A stretch of DNA of 64,000 nt from Aeromicrobium sp. IC_218 (GTDB lineage Bacteria > Actinomycetota > Actinomycetes > Propionibacteriales > Nocardioidaceae). This document shows, piece by piece, positions 40,870-49,582 of this stretch. Made by a program: the position numbers and the translations under genes. Location: assembly GCF_004336805.1 (NCBI RefSeq), contig NZ_SJXM01000018.1:1-64000 (forward strand), in the 5' to 3' direction. How positions within the stretch are numbered: the first letter of the stretch is position 1; the number at the start of each line of letters is the position of its first letter. Under the pieces are notes generated by a model. The model did no database searches. It worked only from the letters and a program-made list of their open reading frames with translations, and was not told the DNA's origin.

Positions 40870-41759
40870 GGGTGCCGGGGGTGCGGGGGGTGCCGGGGAA
40901 GGACCGCTGGCAGCGCCGGCTGGCCACGCTCGACCCCGAGGTCGACTTCGAGGAGATGGCGCGCATCCAGGCGACGCTGGAGTTCCCCTGGGACGTCACC
41001 CAGGCGCTGAGCTTCGCGCTGTTCCGGACGTACGCCGTGCCCTCGATCGGCCGGCTGCTGCACGAGACCGAGCAGTTCACCACCGCCACGCAGAAGCGTC
41101 ACGACGACACCGTGCTGATCCTCGAGGCGATCAACGTGGACGGCATGGAGTCCGCGTCCGGGCGCTCGGCCGTCCGGCGGATGAACCAGATGCACGGGCG
41201 CTACGGCATCTCCAACGACGACATGCTCTACGTGCTGTCGACGTTCGTCGTCACGCCGGTGCGCTGGATCGAGCGCTACGGCTGGCGCCAGGGCGTCGAG
41301 GCCGAGCGCACCGCGACCGTCCGGTACTACCAGCGGCTCGGCCGGCTCATGGGCATCCACGACGTCCCCGCCACCTATGAGGCGTTCGCCGACCTCATGG
41401 ACGCCTACGAGGCCGAGCACTTCGCCTACGACTGGCGCTCGCGCGAGGTCGCCGACGCCACGCTCGAGCTGCTGACGACCTTCTACCCGCGTCCGGCCAA
41501 GCGGCTGGTGCGCGCGTTCTCGATCGCGCTGCTCGACCCGCCGCTGCGCGACGCGTTCGGCTACGCCCACCCGCCGGCCTGGTTCGAGCGGGCCTCGCAC
41601 GGCGCCCTGCGCCTGCGCGGACGCGTGGTGGCGCTGCTCCCGGCCCGCCGCACGCCGCAGCTCAACCGCGACCTGGAGCGCGTCCGCTCGTACCCGGGCG
41701 GCTTCCTGGTCGAGCGGCTCGGCACCTTCGCGGCGACCGACGAGCCCGCCCGGGCCTAG
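40866..41759 (+). CDS. DUF2236 (MpaB/latex-clearing-protein-like) oxygenase family protein
   Basis: The 297-residue mainly helical protein shows PWDVTQALSFALFRTYAVPSIG, QKRHDDTVLILEAI, MNQMHGRYGISNDDMLYVLSTFVVTPVRWIERYG and a C-terminal YAHPPAW. The histidines in KRHDD and QMHGRYG match the heme-ligand region of MpaB/Lcp-type oxygenases. The substrate is unknown. Co-translation with an esterase suggests lipid or polyester catabolism (inference). Confidence 0.83.
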   Translation: MRVPGVRGVPGKDRWQRRLATLDPEVDFEEMARIQATLEFPWDVTQALSFALFRTYAVPSIGRLLHETEQFTTATQKRHDDTVLILEAINVDGMESASGRSAVRRMNQMHGRYGISNDDMLYVLSTFVVTPVRWIERYGWRQGVEAERTATVRYYQRLGRLMGIHDVPATYEAFADLMDAYEAEHFAYDWRSREVADATLELLTTFYPRPAKRLVRAFSIALLDPPLRDAFGYAHPPAWFERASHGALRLRGRVVALLPARRTPQLNRDLERVRSYPGGFLVERLGTFAATDEPARA

Positions 41760-41789
41760 GTCCTCACCGCGCGACCGGCGCCGGTTCCC

Positions 41790-41850
41790 GCTGAGTGTGA
41801 CGTTTCGGGGGTCCATCGGCCCGATCGACCCCCGAAACGTCACACTCAGC
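41790..41850. repeat. 61-bp near-perfect palindrome
   Basis: 24-bp perfect arms (41790-41813 with 41827-41850, beginning GCTGAGTGTGACGTTTCGGG) surround ATCGG-C-CCGAT, so only one C-C mismatch and one central base are unpaired. It follows the DUF2236 stop by 30 nt. It could terminate transcription, but it lacks a U-tract and is much longer than the other hairpins here; a REP-type mobile palindrome is an alternative. Confidence 0.8.
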
Positions 41851-41919
41851 GCGAACGGAAGCGGGGACGTGCGGGGACGATCCGGCGTAGCGTGCGGGCA
41901 GACCGACCCGGGAGGCCGC

Positions 41920-42321
41920 ATGACCGTCACCGACGACCGCACCACGAGGACGTCCGCCGTGGTGCCGTGGTGGGCCCACGCGGCCTGGGCCGTGCTGGGT
42001 GCCGCGGCCACCTTCGGCGTCCTGGCGCTGCTGACCGTGGGTGTCTTCGTCCTGCCGGTCACGGCCCTGCTGGTCGGGCTCGGCCTGCTGCTGCCCGCGA
42101 TGCGCACCCGGGCCGTGCTCGCCTCGGTCGCCGGAGCGGCCGGCCCCCTGCTGTACGTCGCGTTCCTGCACCGGCACGGCCCCGGCGTCCACTGCACCTC
42201 GTCGGCCACCGAGGTCGAGTGCGCCGACCTGATGTCGCCGTGGCCGTTCGTGCTGCTGGCGGTGCTCGCCGTGGCCGCGTCGTACGGGCTCGTGCGTGCG
42301 GCCCGTGCCTCGGGCTGGTGA
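41920..42321 (+). CDS. Small integral membrane protein
   Basis: The 133-residue protein has three hydrophobic segments (about 20-45, 46-65, 68-85) and a fourth near 110-128. A loop with two cysteines (HCTSSATEVECADL) is predicted to be outside. No family is recognised. GGGAGG before ATG 41920 is a good ribosome binding site, and TAGCGT (41887-41892) may be its -10. Confidence 0.7.
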   Translation: MTVTDDRTTRTSAVVPWWAHAAWAVLGAAATFGVLALLTVGVFVLPVTALLVGLGLLLPAMRTRAVLASVAGAAGPLLYVAFLHRHGPGVHCTSSATEVECADLMSPWPFVLLAVLAVAASYGLVRAARASGW

Positions 42322-42324
42322 CGC

Positions 42325-43398
42325 TCAGGCGTCGGTGAAGCCGCCGAAGCGGACGCCGCGCAGGTCGGCGAGCCGCTCGGCCTGGTGACCGAGCAGGGTC
42401 GGGTCGACCCGTGACCACAGCTCGGTCTGCAGCCGCAGGGTGCCGCCGGACGTGCGCGGGCGCCACGTGCCCACGAGCTCGCCGCCCGCTAGCACCGCGC
42501 CCGGACGTCCGAGCCGGGGCCACAGCGCGTCGCGGTGGCGCTTGTCGGGCACGAGCAGCTCGCGGTCGCGCGACTGCAGGAACAGGTCGAACGGGCCGAG
42601 CAGCCGCACGGCCTCGGCCCGGGGCGCCTCGCGGAGCGCGTCGGCGTCGGAGGCCAGGACGGAGCGCGGCTCGCCGTCGACCTCGACCGTGACGGCGTCG
42701 GCCGGCCAGTGCGTGGCGACGTCCTGGATGCGCGAGTCGAGGAAGCCGGCCACCTCGGCCGGCGTGGCCGGGCCGACGAGGTGCAGGTAGGCCCGGATCG
42801 GGTCGAGGTGCGGCTTGGCCGGCTGCGGGCCGGACCAGCCGTGGATGCGCTCGAGCACCGGGGGAGAGGTGCGGGGCCGCAGCTCGAGCCCGGCCTGGAG
42901 CGCCGACAGGCGGAACGGCTGCTCGTACAGGTGCGTCGTGGCGCACGGGCCGCACTCGCGCAGGTAGGGCTCGTCGACCCGCGCGGTCATGGCCGTGGAG
43001 ACGTCGCCCTTGGGCATGGGGTGGTCGACGACCTCGCGCATGAGCGAGGCGACCTTCGCGAGGGCGTCGGTGACCGGGACGTGCGCGGCCTTCAGCGGCT
43101 TGGCCGCGTCGAAGACGCGCTTGGCGGCGTCGCGCTCGCTGAGCGGCGCGGTGGCGGACGCGACCTGCGCGATCTCGTCGCGGCGGTAGACCGCGGGGGC
43201 ACCGCGCAGCGTCCAGACCAGCACCGTGGAGCCGGGGGCCGGCTCGCAGCCGCGGACGGCCAGGGCCCACGGGGCACCGTCGGGGCCGGTGTCCTGGACG
43301 CCCAGGTCGAGCACCGCGGCGTCGGCGTGCACGCCGGTGCGTTCGAGCTGCTGGGCGTGCACGCGGTAGCGCAGCGCCTGGGCCCGGGTGACCTGCAT
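42325..43398 (-). CDS. Winged-helix DNA-binding (HTH_42, AlkZ/YcaQ-like) protein
   Basis: The 357-residue protein has the HTH_42 layout: LRYRVHAQQLERTG, VLDLGVQDTGPDGAPWAL (carrying the QDT/QXD-like catalytic region of AlkZ glycosylases), an internal HLVGPATPAEVAGFLD winged helix and a C-terminal LLGPFDLFLQSRDRELLVP. Characterised relatives excise alkylated or crosslinked bases; this subgroup is not proven to be a glycosylase. TAGACC 6 nt before ATG 43398 fits leaderless expression. Confidence 0.83.
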   Translation of the reverse strand: MQVTRAQALRYRVHAQQLERTGVHADAAVLDLGVQDTGPDGAPWALAVRGCEPAPGSTVLVWTLRGAPAVYRRDEIAQVASATAPLSERDAAKRVFDAAKPLKAAHVPVTDALAKVASLMREVVDHPMPKGDVSTAMTARVDEPYLRECGPCATTHLYEQPFRLSALQAGLELRPRTSPPVLERIHGWSGPQPAKPHLDPIRAYLHLVGPATPAEVAGFLDSRIQDVATHWPADAVTVEVDGEPRSVLASDADALREAPRAEAVRLLGPFDLFLQSRDRELLVPDKRHRDALWPRLGRPGAVLAGGELVGTWRPRTSGGTLRLQTELWSRVDPTLLGHQAERLADLRGVRFGGFTDA

Positions 43399-43496
43399 GG
43401 AGAAGGTCTACCAGCCGGTGGCGACAGCCGTCACGGGTTCCGTGCGGGACGCGTCACGTCGGGAAGCAACCGGGACGGGCGCGCGTTGCGCCAGGT

Positions 43497-44537
43497 ATGC
43501 GCCTGTCCGTGCTCGACCTCGTGCCCGTCCGCTCCGACCAGACCTCCGCCGACGCCGTCGCGGCGTCCGTCCGCCTCGCGCAGACCGCCGACGCCGCCGG
43601 GTTCGAGCGCTACTGGGTCGCCGAGCACCACAACATGGCCGCCGTCGCCGCGACGTCGCCGCCGGTGATGATCGGCATCCTCGGCGCGCAGACCGACCGC
43701 ATCCGGCTCGGCTCGGGCGGCGTCATGCTGCCCAACCACGCGCCGCTGGCCGTCGCCGAGCAGTTCGCCCTGCTCGAGGCCGCCTACCCCGGCCGCATCG
43801 ACCTGGGCATCGGCCGCGCGCCGGGCTCGGACCCGGTCACCTCCATGGCCCTGCGCGGCGCCGCCGGCCGTGACGACACCGACGTCCACCAGTTCCCGCA
43901 GTACCTCGACGACGTCGTGGCGCTCATGGGCACCGAGGGCGTCCGCGTGCCGGTCCCGCGCCAGCAGTACGTCCTCAAGGCCACCCCGGCCGCCGCCAGC
44001 GAGCCGCGCATGTGGCTGCTCGGCTCGTCGATGTACTCCGCCGAGCTCGCCGCCGAGAAGGGCCTGCCGTACGTCTTCGCGCACCACTTCTCCGGCCACG
44101 GCACCGCGGAGGCGCTCGCGTACTACCGCGAGAACTTCCGCGCGAGCGACCTGTGTTCGGCCCCGACCACGTTCCTGACAGTCAACGCGGTCGTCGCGCC
44201 CACGCACGACGAGGCCGAGGCGCTGGCCCTGCCCCAGATGCGTCAGATGGCGCGGCTGCGCACCGGTCAGCCGTTCGGCCCGCTGGAGCTGGTCGAGGAC
44301 GCCCAGGCCGAGCCCCTGCACCCGCAGCTCATGGAGATGGTCGCGTCCGGCATCGGTCGCGCCGTCGTCGGCGAGCCGGGCGAGGCGGCCGAGCAGATCC
44401 GTGCGCTGGCCGACTCCTTCGGCGTCGACGAGGTCATGCTGCACCCGGTGGCATCCGCGCACCGCGGCGACGACGCCCGCGCGTCCGAGGCCCGTGAGCA
44501 GACGCTGACCCTGCTGGCCAAGGAGCTCCTGGGCTAG
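43497..44537 (+). CDS. LLM-class flavin-dependent oxidoreductase
   Basis: The 346-residue luciferase-like monooxygenase carries LSVLDLVPVRSDQT, FERYWVAEHHNMAAVAATSP, RIRLGSGGVMLPNHAPLAVAEQF and GRIDLGIGRAPGSDP, diagnostic of the MsnO8/bacterial-luciferase-like subgroup using FMN or F420. The substrate is unknown. It is convergent with, and overlaps by 4 nt, the small membrane protein gene. Confidence 0.92.
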   Translation: MRLSVLDLVPVRSDQTSADAVAASVRLAQTADAAGFERYWVAEHHNMAAVAATSPPVMIGILGAQTDRIRLGSGGVMLPNHAPLAVAEQFALLEAAYPGRIDLGIGRAPGSDPVTSMALRGAAGRDDTDVHQFPQYLDDVVALMGTEGVRVPVPRQQYVLKATPAAASEPRMWLLGSSMYSAELAAEKGLPYVFAHHFSGHGTAEALAYYRENFRASDLCSAPTTFLTVNAVVAPTHDEAEALALPQMRQMARLRTGQPFGPLELVEDAQAEPLHPQLMEMVASGIGRAVVGEPGEAAEQIRALADSFGVDEVMLHPVASAHRGDDARASEAREQTLTLLAKELLG

Positions 44538-44824
44538 TCCGCCTGCGGCGCCGAGCGCTCCTGCTCCAGGCGGGCCCGCTCGGTGCGCAGTGCGATGGTG
44601 GTGCCGGCGATGACGGCGCCCACCACGAGCAGCAGGAAGCCGGCGATCGCGGTGACGGCGCCGAGGGCGACCAGGGCGGCTCGGGCGTCGCCCTCGGCGC
44701 TCGTCCACCCCGTGCCCGCGAGCAGCACCGCCACGAGGAGGACGAAGCCGCCGATCGCCAGCCAGTCGCCGGCCTCGGTGCGGTCGCGGCTCGGGGCGTG
44801 GGTCGTGGTCGGCTCGCTGCTCAT
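44534..44824 (-). CDS. Small two-helix membrane protein, paralogue of 50445-50690
   Basis: The 96-residue protein has a Ser/Thr-rich N-terminus, two hydrophobic helices (about 23-42 and 50-75) and a charged tail TERARLEQERSAP. The layout and the tail motif recur in the protein at 50445-50690 (TRLALVEHEQSRTPAP). Function unknown. TAGGGT lies 6 nt before ATG 44824. Confidence 0.65.
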   Translation of the reverse strand: MSSEPTTTHAPSRDRTEAGDWLAIGGFVLLVAVLLAGTGWTSAEGDARAALVALGAVTAIAGFLLLVVGAVIAGTTIALRTERARLEQERSAPQAD

Positions 44825-44830
44825 GGCGCG

Positions 44831-44836
44831 ACCCTA
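44831..44836 (-). promoter_or_regulatory. Predicted -10 element (TAGGGT)
   Basis: Minus-strand TAGGGT, 6 nt upstream of ATG 44824; leaderless pattern. Confidence 0.45.
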
Positions 44837-44977
44837 GGCGGCGCCGGACGTCCGCGGGGCGGGTTCGCCGCGAAAGGGCCGGCGGGAGTGTTCGCCGGAC
44901 GTTCACCGGTCGGCTCTCGTCCCGGTCACCGCCGCACCGCCAGCCTGGTCGGGCTCGTCCCCCGACCTAGGAGCAGC

Positions 44978-47866
44978 ATGTCCCGACCCACCCGCCGCGG
45001 GCTGGCCGGTCTCGCGACCCTCGCGCTGACCGCCGCGCTCGTCCCCGCCCTCGCGCCCGGCGCGCAGGCCACGCCCACCGCGGCCCCGTCGCCGTCCGCG
45101 TTCCACCGCACGGCGACCTACCCCGTGTACCAGAACCTGCCGGCCGACGTGCCCGCCAGCAGCGAGACGGTCGCCGAGATCTCGTCCGCGTCCGAGGACG
45201 GCCGGACGCTCGTCTACACCGACGCCCCGGGCAAGCGGATCGGGTTCCTGGACATCACGGACCCGGGCAAGCCGCGCGGCGAGGGCAGCCTGTCGCTGGC
45301 CCAGCTCGGCGACGCCGACGACCAGCCGACGTCCGTGGCCGTCCACGGCAAGTACGTGCTGGTCGTGGTCGACACCAGCGGCGGCGACTTCGCGAACCCG
45401 TCCGGACGCCTGGACGTCGTGCGGCTGTCCGACACCAAGCGCGTCGCCAGCATCGACCTGCAGGGCCAGCCCGACTCCATCGCGATCAGCAAGGACGGGA
45501 AGTACGCCGCCGTCGCGATCGAGAACCAGCGCGACGAGGAGGCCACCCCCGCCGGGGGTGCCAAGGGCGACCTGCCCCAGGCGCCGGCCGGCTTCGTCCA
45601 GGTCGTGGCGCTCGACGGTGCGCCGTCCGCATGGACGACCCAGCGCATCGACCTGACGAACGCCGACGGCTCCGCGCTGCCGTCGCTCGTCGCGGCGGGC
45701 CTCGACACGCCCCAGGACCCCGAGCCGGAGTACGTGTCCATCAACGGTGAGAACAAGCTGGCCGTGACGCTGCAGGAGAACAACGGCGTCGTCGTCATCG
45801 ACCTGGCGACCCGCGCGATCGAGCGCGTCTTCAGCGCCGGCGCGGTGACCGCGTCCGGGTTCGACACCAAGAAGGACGGCAGGATCTCGCCGACCGAGAC
45901 GATCACGAACGTCGTGCGCGAGCCCGACGCGATCGGCTGGGTCGACGACCGCTACCTGGCCACGGCCAACGAGGGCGACTGGAAGGGCGGCTCGCGCGGC
46001 TGGAGCGTCTTCGACTCCACCACCGGCGACGTCGTGTGGGACGCCGGCAGCTCGTTCGCCGACGTCGTCATCAGCCTCGGCCTGCACAACGAGGACCGCG
46101 CGGCGAAGAAGGGCCCCGAGCCCGAGGGCCTGACGATCGGCACGTTCGGCGGCACCCGCTACGCGTTCGTCGGCTCCGAGCGCAGCAACGTGGTCGTCGC
46201 CTACGACATGACCGACCCGCGCAACCCGCGCTACGTCCACGCGCTGCCGACGACGAACGGGCCCGAGGGCCTGCTCGCGATCGAGTCGCGTGACCTGCTC
46301 GCGGTCTCCAGCGAGACCGACGACGCCGCGACCGGCGTCCGCGCCTCGGTGCAGCTGTTCGAGCACGGCAAGGGCCAGGCAGCCTTCCCGTCGATCCGCT
46401 CGGCGGACGTCGACGGCAAGCCGGTCGGCTGGACGGCGCTCGGCGCGCTGGCCGCGCACCCGACGGACGCCGGCACGATCTACGCCGCGTCCGACGCCGC
46501 CCTGGACGTCGCACAGCTCTACACCGTCGACGTGCGCCGCACGCCGGCCGTCATCACCGCGGCGCGTCCCGTGACCGTCGGCGGCGTGCCGGCCAAGCTG
46601 GACGTCGAGGGCATCGCCTCGCGCGCCGACGGCGGGTTCTGGCTCGCGGTCGAGGGTGCGACCGGCCCCGGCAACAAGGTCCTCCGCACCGACGCGAAGG
46701 GCGAGGTCGTCGAGACCGTCGAGCTCCCGGCCGACGTGACCGCGAAGATCGGCAAGTGGGGCCTCGAGGGCGTCACCACCACGACCGACGCGCGCGGCGA
46801 GCACGTGTGGGTCGCCGTGCAGCGTCCGCTCTGGACCGACGGCACCGCGCCGACGGACGCCTTCGAGGGCGAGAGCACCACGCGCCTGGGCCGCTACGAC
46901 GTCGCCGCGAAGCAGTGGCACTGGTACGGCTACGAGCTGCAGACGCCGCGCCGTGACGGCGCGGACTGGATGGGCCTGTCCGAGATCGTGGCGGTCGACG
47001 CCGACACGCTCGCGGTCGTCGAGCGCGACAAGCTGAACGGCCCGAAGGCGCGGGTCAAGCGCGTCTACACGGTCGACGTCCCGGCGGGCGACCCCACGGG
47101 CGTCCCGGTGCTGGAGAAGAAGCTGGCCCACGACGTCCTGCCCGACCTGCAGGCGACGAACGGCTGGACCCAGGAGAAGCTCGAGGGCCTGACCATCGCC
47201 GCCGACGGCCAGGTCTACGCCGTCACCGACAACGACGGGCTCAAGGACGCCACCGGCGAGACGGTGTTCCTGCGTCTCGGCGGCGCCTCGACGGTGTTCG
47301 CCGACAGCCTGCGCACGACCACGTCGGTCAAGGCGCCGGCGAAGACGGTCCACGGCCAGAAGGTGGTCGTGACGGTCGCGGTGAAGGGCGCCTCGGGCGT
47401 CACGGCCGACGGCTCGGTCACGCTCAAGGACGGCTCCCGGACGCTCGGCACGGCCGCCGTGCGCAACGGTGCGGCGACGTTCTCGGTCTCCGGCCTGAGG
47501 GCGGGCAGCCACACGCTGACCGCGGCGTACGCGGGCACGGCCCGCAGCGCGTCCAGCCTGGGCACGGCGAAGGTGGTCGTCCAGAAGGCGTCCGCGAGCG
47601 TCGCGGTCACGCGCTCGGCGTCGTCGGTGAAGCAGGGCCGCTCGGTGCGGCTGACCGTCGCGGTGCGCGGCGCCCGGCACGTCCCGGCCGGCGCGGTCCG
47701 CGTCACGGACGGACGCCGGACGCTCGCCACCGGCACGCTGCGCAACGGCCGCGTCGTGCTGACGGTGAAGCCGTCCGGACGCCGGCTGCACACGCTCACG
47801 GTGTCGTACCTCGGCAGCCAGGACACGGCCGGCCGCACGACGACGGTGAAGGTGCGCGTGCGCTGA
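44978..47866 (+). CDS. Secreted phytase-like esterase/beta-propeller protein with Ig-like repeats
   Basis: The 962-residue exported protein has a signal peptide with a TRRGLAGLA start and cleavage near AQA-TPT (~31). A large beta-propeller region (~45-770) contains GFLDITDPGKPRG, NGEGLLAIESRDLL-like and LDVEGIASRADGGFWLAVEG, the hallmark of the esterase-like activity of phytase family. Two Ig-like domains (~780-870 and ~875-962) follow, each with GSVTLKDGSRTLGTA or GAVRVTDGRRTLATG. The enzyme may cleave phosphate esters outside the cell. AGGAG precedes ATG 44978. Confidence 0.85.
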   Translation: MSRPTRRGLAGLATLALTAALVPALAPGAQATPTAAPSPSAFHRTATYPVYQNLPADVPASSETVAEISSASEDGRTLVYTDAPGKRIGFLDITDPGKPRGEGSLSLAQLGDADDQPTSVAVHGKYVLVVVDTSGGDFANPSGRLDVVRLSDTKRVASIDLQGQPDSIAISKDGKYAAVAIENQRDEEATPAGGAKGDLPQAPAGFVQVVALDGAPSAWTTQRIDLTNADGSALPSLVAAGLDTPQDPEPEYVSINGENKLAVTLQENNGVVVIDLATRAIERVFSAGAVTASGFDTKKDGRISPTETITNVVREPDAIGWVDDRYLATANEGDWKGGSRGWSVFDSTTGDVVWDAGSSFADVVISLGLHNEDRAAKKGPEPEGLTIGTFGGTRYAFVGSERSNVVVAYDMTDPRNPRYVHALPTTNGPEGLLAIESRDLLAVSSETDDAATGVRASVQLFEHGKGQAAFPSIRSADVDGKPVGWTALGALAAHPTDAGTIYAASDAALDVAQLYTVDVRRTPAVITAARPVTVGGVPAKLDVEGIASRADGGFWLAVEGATGPGNKVLRTDAKGEVVETVELPADVTAKIGKWGLEGVTTTTDARGEHVWVAVQRPLWTDGTAPTDAFEGESTTRLGRYDVAAKQWHWYGYELQTPRRDGADWMGLSEIVAVDADTLAVVERDKLNGPKARVKRVYTVDVPAGDPTGVPVLEKKLAHDVLPDLQATNGWTQEKLEGLTIAADGQVYAVTDNDGLKDATGETVFLRLGGASTVFADSLRTTTSVKAPAKTVHGQKVVVTVAVKGASGVTADGSVTLKDGSRTLGTAAVRNGAATFSVSGLRAGSHTLTAAYAGTARSASSLGTAKVVVQKASASVAVTRSASSVKQGRSVRLTVAVRGARHVPAGAVRVTDGRRTLATGTLRNGRVVLTVKPSGRRLHTLTVSYLGSQDTAGRTTTVKVRVR

Positions 47867-47887
47867 GCCTCGCGTGCCCTGGGGCGC

Positions 47888-47911
47888 CCCCTCCCGCTGC
47901 GGCGGGAGGGG
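47888..47911 (+). terminator. Hairpin after the phytase-like gene
   Basis: A 10-bp stem (47888-47897 with 47902-47911; CCCCTCCCGC/GCGGGAGGGG) and 4-nt loop, 21 nt after the stop codon. Confidence 0.6.
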
Positions 47912-47938
47912 CGTCCGTGCGTTCTGCTCCTTGGGCCC

Positions 47939-48131
47939 GCTCCTTGAGCTTGTCGAAAGGAGCCGGGGTGCGCTGTGGCCCGAGGCGCTCGCCCGAGCCC
48001 GCTCCTTGAGCTTGTCGAAAGGAGGCTTGAGTGCGTGGTCGCCCGAGAGGCTGATGACGAAGCGGTGGGGTGCTCGGCGCGGTCGGTTCGTCGGCGCGCC
48101 CGACCCCGCTCGCTGAGCTTGTCGAAGCGAG
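47939..48131. repeat. Three dispersed mini inverted repeats (TTGAGCTTGTCGAA family)
   Basis: Copies at 47939-47963 (GCTCCTTGAGCTTGTCGAAA...), 48001-48024 and 48109-48131 (CTCGCTGAGCTTGTCGAAGC...). Each has short inverted ends (CTCC/GGAG or CTCGCT/AGCGAG) around a TGAGC-TTGTCGAA core. Between them the 352-nt gap 47867-48218 contains no convincing gene, only these repeats, a terminator and the SOS box. Confidence 0.65.
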
Positions 48132-48183
48132 AAATCCGCTGCAATGCCAGTGGATATCGCCTTGTTCTGTCACCGCCCAGAGG

Positions 48184-48189
48184 TAGACT
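48184..48189 (+). promoter_or_regulatory. Predicted -10 element (TAGACT) of the DUF222/HNH gene
   Basis: TAGACT directly abuts and shares its last base with the SOS box, so LexA binding would cover the transcription start. Confidence 0.5.
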
Positions 48190-48204
48190 AGAACAAACGT
48201 TCGA
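48189..48204. promoter_or_regulatory. LexA (SOS) box
   Basis: TAGAACAAACGTTCGA matches the actinobacterial LexA consensus TCGAAC-N4-GTTCGA at 11 of 12 defined positions. It lies 15 bp before the start of the DUF222/HNH gene. SOS boxes upstream of 13E12-repeat genes are known in Mycobacterium tuberculosis. Confidence 0.75.
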
Positions 48205-48218
48205 CTCGGGGGTTTCGG

Positions 48219-49529
48219 ATGATCAGCGATCAGCTGGAGGGTCTGCGCGAGGAGCTGCGCGCCCTGGAGGAGTGGTCGCTGACCGACTCCGAGCTGCGTA
48301 CCGTGAACGCCGAGATCCACCGGACCATCGCGAGCCTGACCGCAACCGCTGCGCGGTTGGCCGGCGCGGTCGAGGAGCGAGCGATCCCGCGCGAGGACGG
48401 CTCCGCGTCGACGACCGCCTGGCTCGCCTCGACCACGGGGATCACCCGGGGTGAGGCCTCGAGGCTGGTGGGGTTGTCCCGCCTCGACTCGACCCGTGGC
48501 ACCGCGACCCGTGAGGCCTGGGCGTCCGGTGGTCTGGCAACGACGCAGGCGTCGATCATCCTGAAGGCCCTCGACGCCCTTCCCGAGTGGTTCGTGGACG
48601 AGCAGCACGACGACGCCGAGGCCACCCTGCTGGAGCACGCTCGTGAGTTCGGGGCCGACGACCTGCGCCGGCTGGCGAACCGGATCGTGGAAGTGGTCGA
48701 TCCTGACAGTGCGGACGAGATCATCGGTGCCCAGCTGGAGCGTCAGGAGAAGCAGGCCTGGGACGAGACCCACCTGACCATCACCAGGATGGGCAAGGGC
48801 CGCAGCAGCATCCGGGGCGTGCTGCCGGACGTGCAGGCGGACATGCTGAAGACCGTCCTCGAAGGCCTCGCCTCGCCCCGTAGGGAGGGTGCTGTATTCC
48901 GGGACGTCGACGGTGAGCACTCCGACCACGAGGTCGGCCGGCTCGACCACGCCCGCCGCATGGGCCTCGCCCTCTGCGAGCTCGTCGAGCACCTCCCTCA
49001 GGACGCGTTCCCGCAGGCCGGCGGCGTCGCCGCGACTGTGACGGTCTCGATGAAGCACCAGGACCTGGTCCGCGATCTCGGCCGGGCGATGCTCTCCACC
49101 GACACCGGGCTCTCCGCCAGCCAGGCGCGGCGCTTGGCCTGCAATGCCGGTCTCATCCCCATGGTTCTCGACGGCGCGAGCCAGCCGCTCGACGTCGGTC
49201 AGCAGAAGCGCCTCCACGACAGGTCCCAGCGCATCGCCCTCGCGAAGCGAGACGGCGGCTGCTCCTGGAAGGGCTGCGACCGACCACCAGGCTGGTGCGA
49301 AGCGCACCACCTCAAGCCATGGAGCGAAGGCGGCGACACGTCCGTCGACAACGGCGCGCTGTTCTGCTTCTTCCACCACCACCTGCTCCACGACTCAGAC
49401 TGGCAAGCCCGCCTCAGCGCGGACGGCGTCGTCGAAGTGATCCCACCACCACGCATCGACCCCCAACAACGACCCCTGCGCCACGCCCGCCACGTCAAGC
49501 ACCGACCACGCACCCTCGAACCCGCGTGA
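48219..49529 (+). CDS. DUF222/13E12-repeat HNH endonuclease
   Basis: The 436-residue protein has an N-terminal DUF222 helical domain (~5-330; ASTTAWLASTTGITRGEASRLVGLSRLD) and a C-terminal HNH nuclease: RDGGCSWKGCDRPPGWCEAHHLKPWSEGG then NGALFCFFHHHLLH, with the Cys pairs and EAHH/HHHLLH catalytic residues intact. Members occur in many copies in Actinobacteria and behave as selfish or DNA-damage-related nucleases; the role is unknown. CGGGGG before ATG 48219 and the LexA box predict DNA-damage induction. Mini inverted repeats lie on both sides. Confidence 0.88.
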   Translation: MISDQLEGLREELRALEEWSLTDSELRTVNAEIHRTIASLTATAARLAGAVEERAIPREDGSASTTAWLASTTGITRGEASRLVGLSRLDSTRGTATREAWASGGLATTQASIILKALDALPEWFVDEQHDDAEATLLEHAREFGADDLRRLANRIVEVVDPDSADEIIGAQLERQEKQAWDETHLTITRMGKGRSSIRGVLPDVQADMLKTVLEGLASPRREGAVFRDVDGEHSDHEVGRLDHARRMGLALCELVEHLPQDAFPQAGGVAATVTVSMKHQDLVRDLGRAMLSTDTGLSASQARRLACNAGLIPMVLDGASQPLDVGQQKRLHDRSQRIALAKRDGGCSWKGCDRPPGWCEAHHLKPWSEGGDTSVDNGALFCFFHHHLLHDSDWQARLSADGVVEVIPPPRIDPQQRPLRHARHVKHRPRTLEPA

Positions 49530-49537
49530 CCCCCGAT

Positions 49538-49556
49538 CCCTGAGCCTGTCGAAGGG
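49538..49556. repeat. Mini inverted repeat after the HNH gene
   Basis: CCCTGAGCCTGTCGAAGGG belongs to the same family as the copies at 47939-48131 and is the inverse of the copy at 50373-50391. Confidence 0.6.
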
Positions 49557-49582
49557 TGGCTGCCGCACGCGAGGATGAGCCC

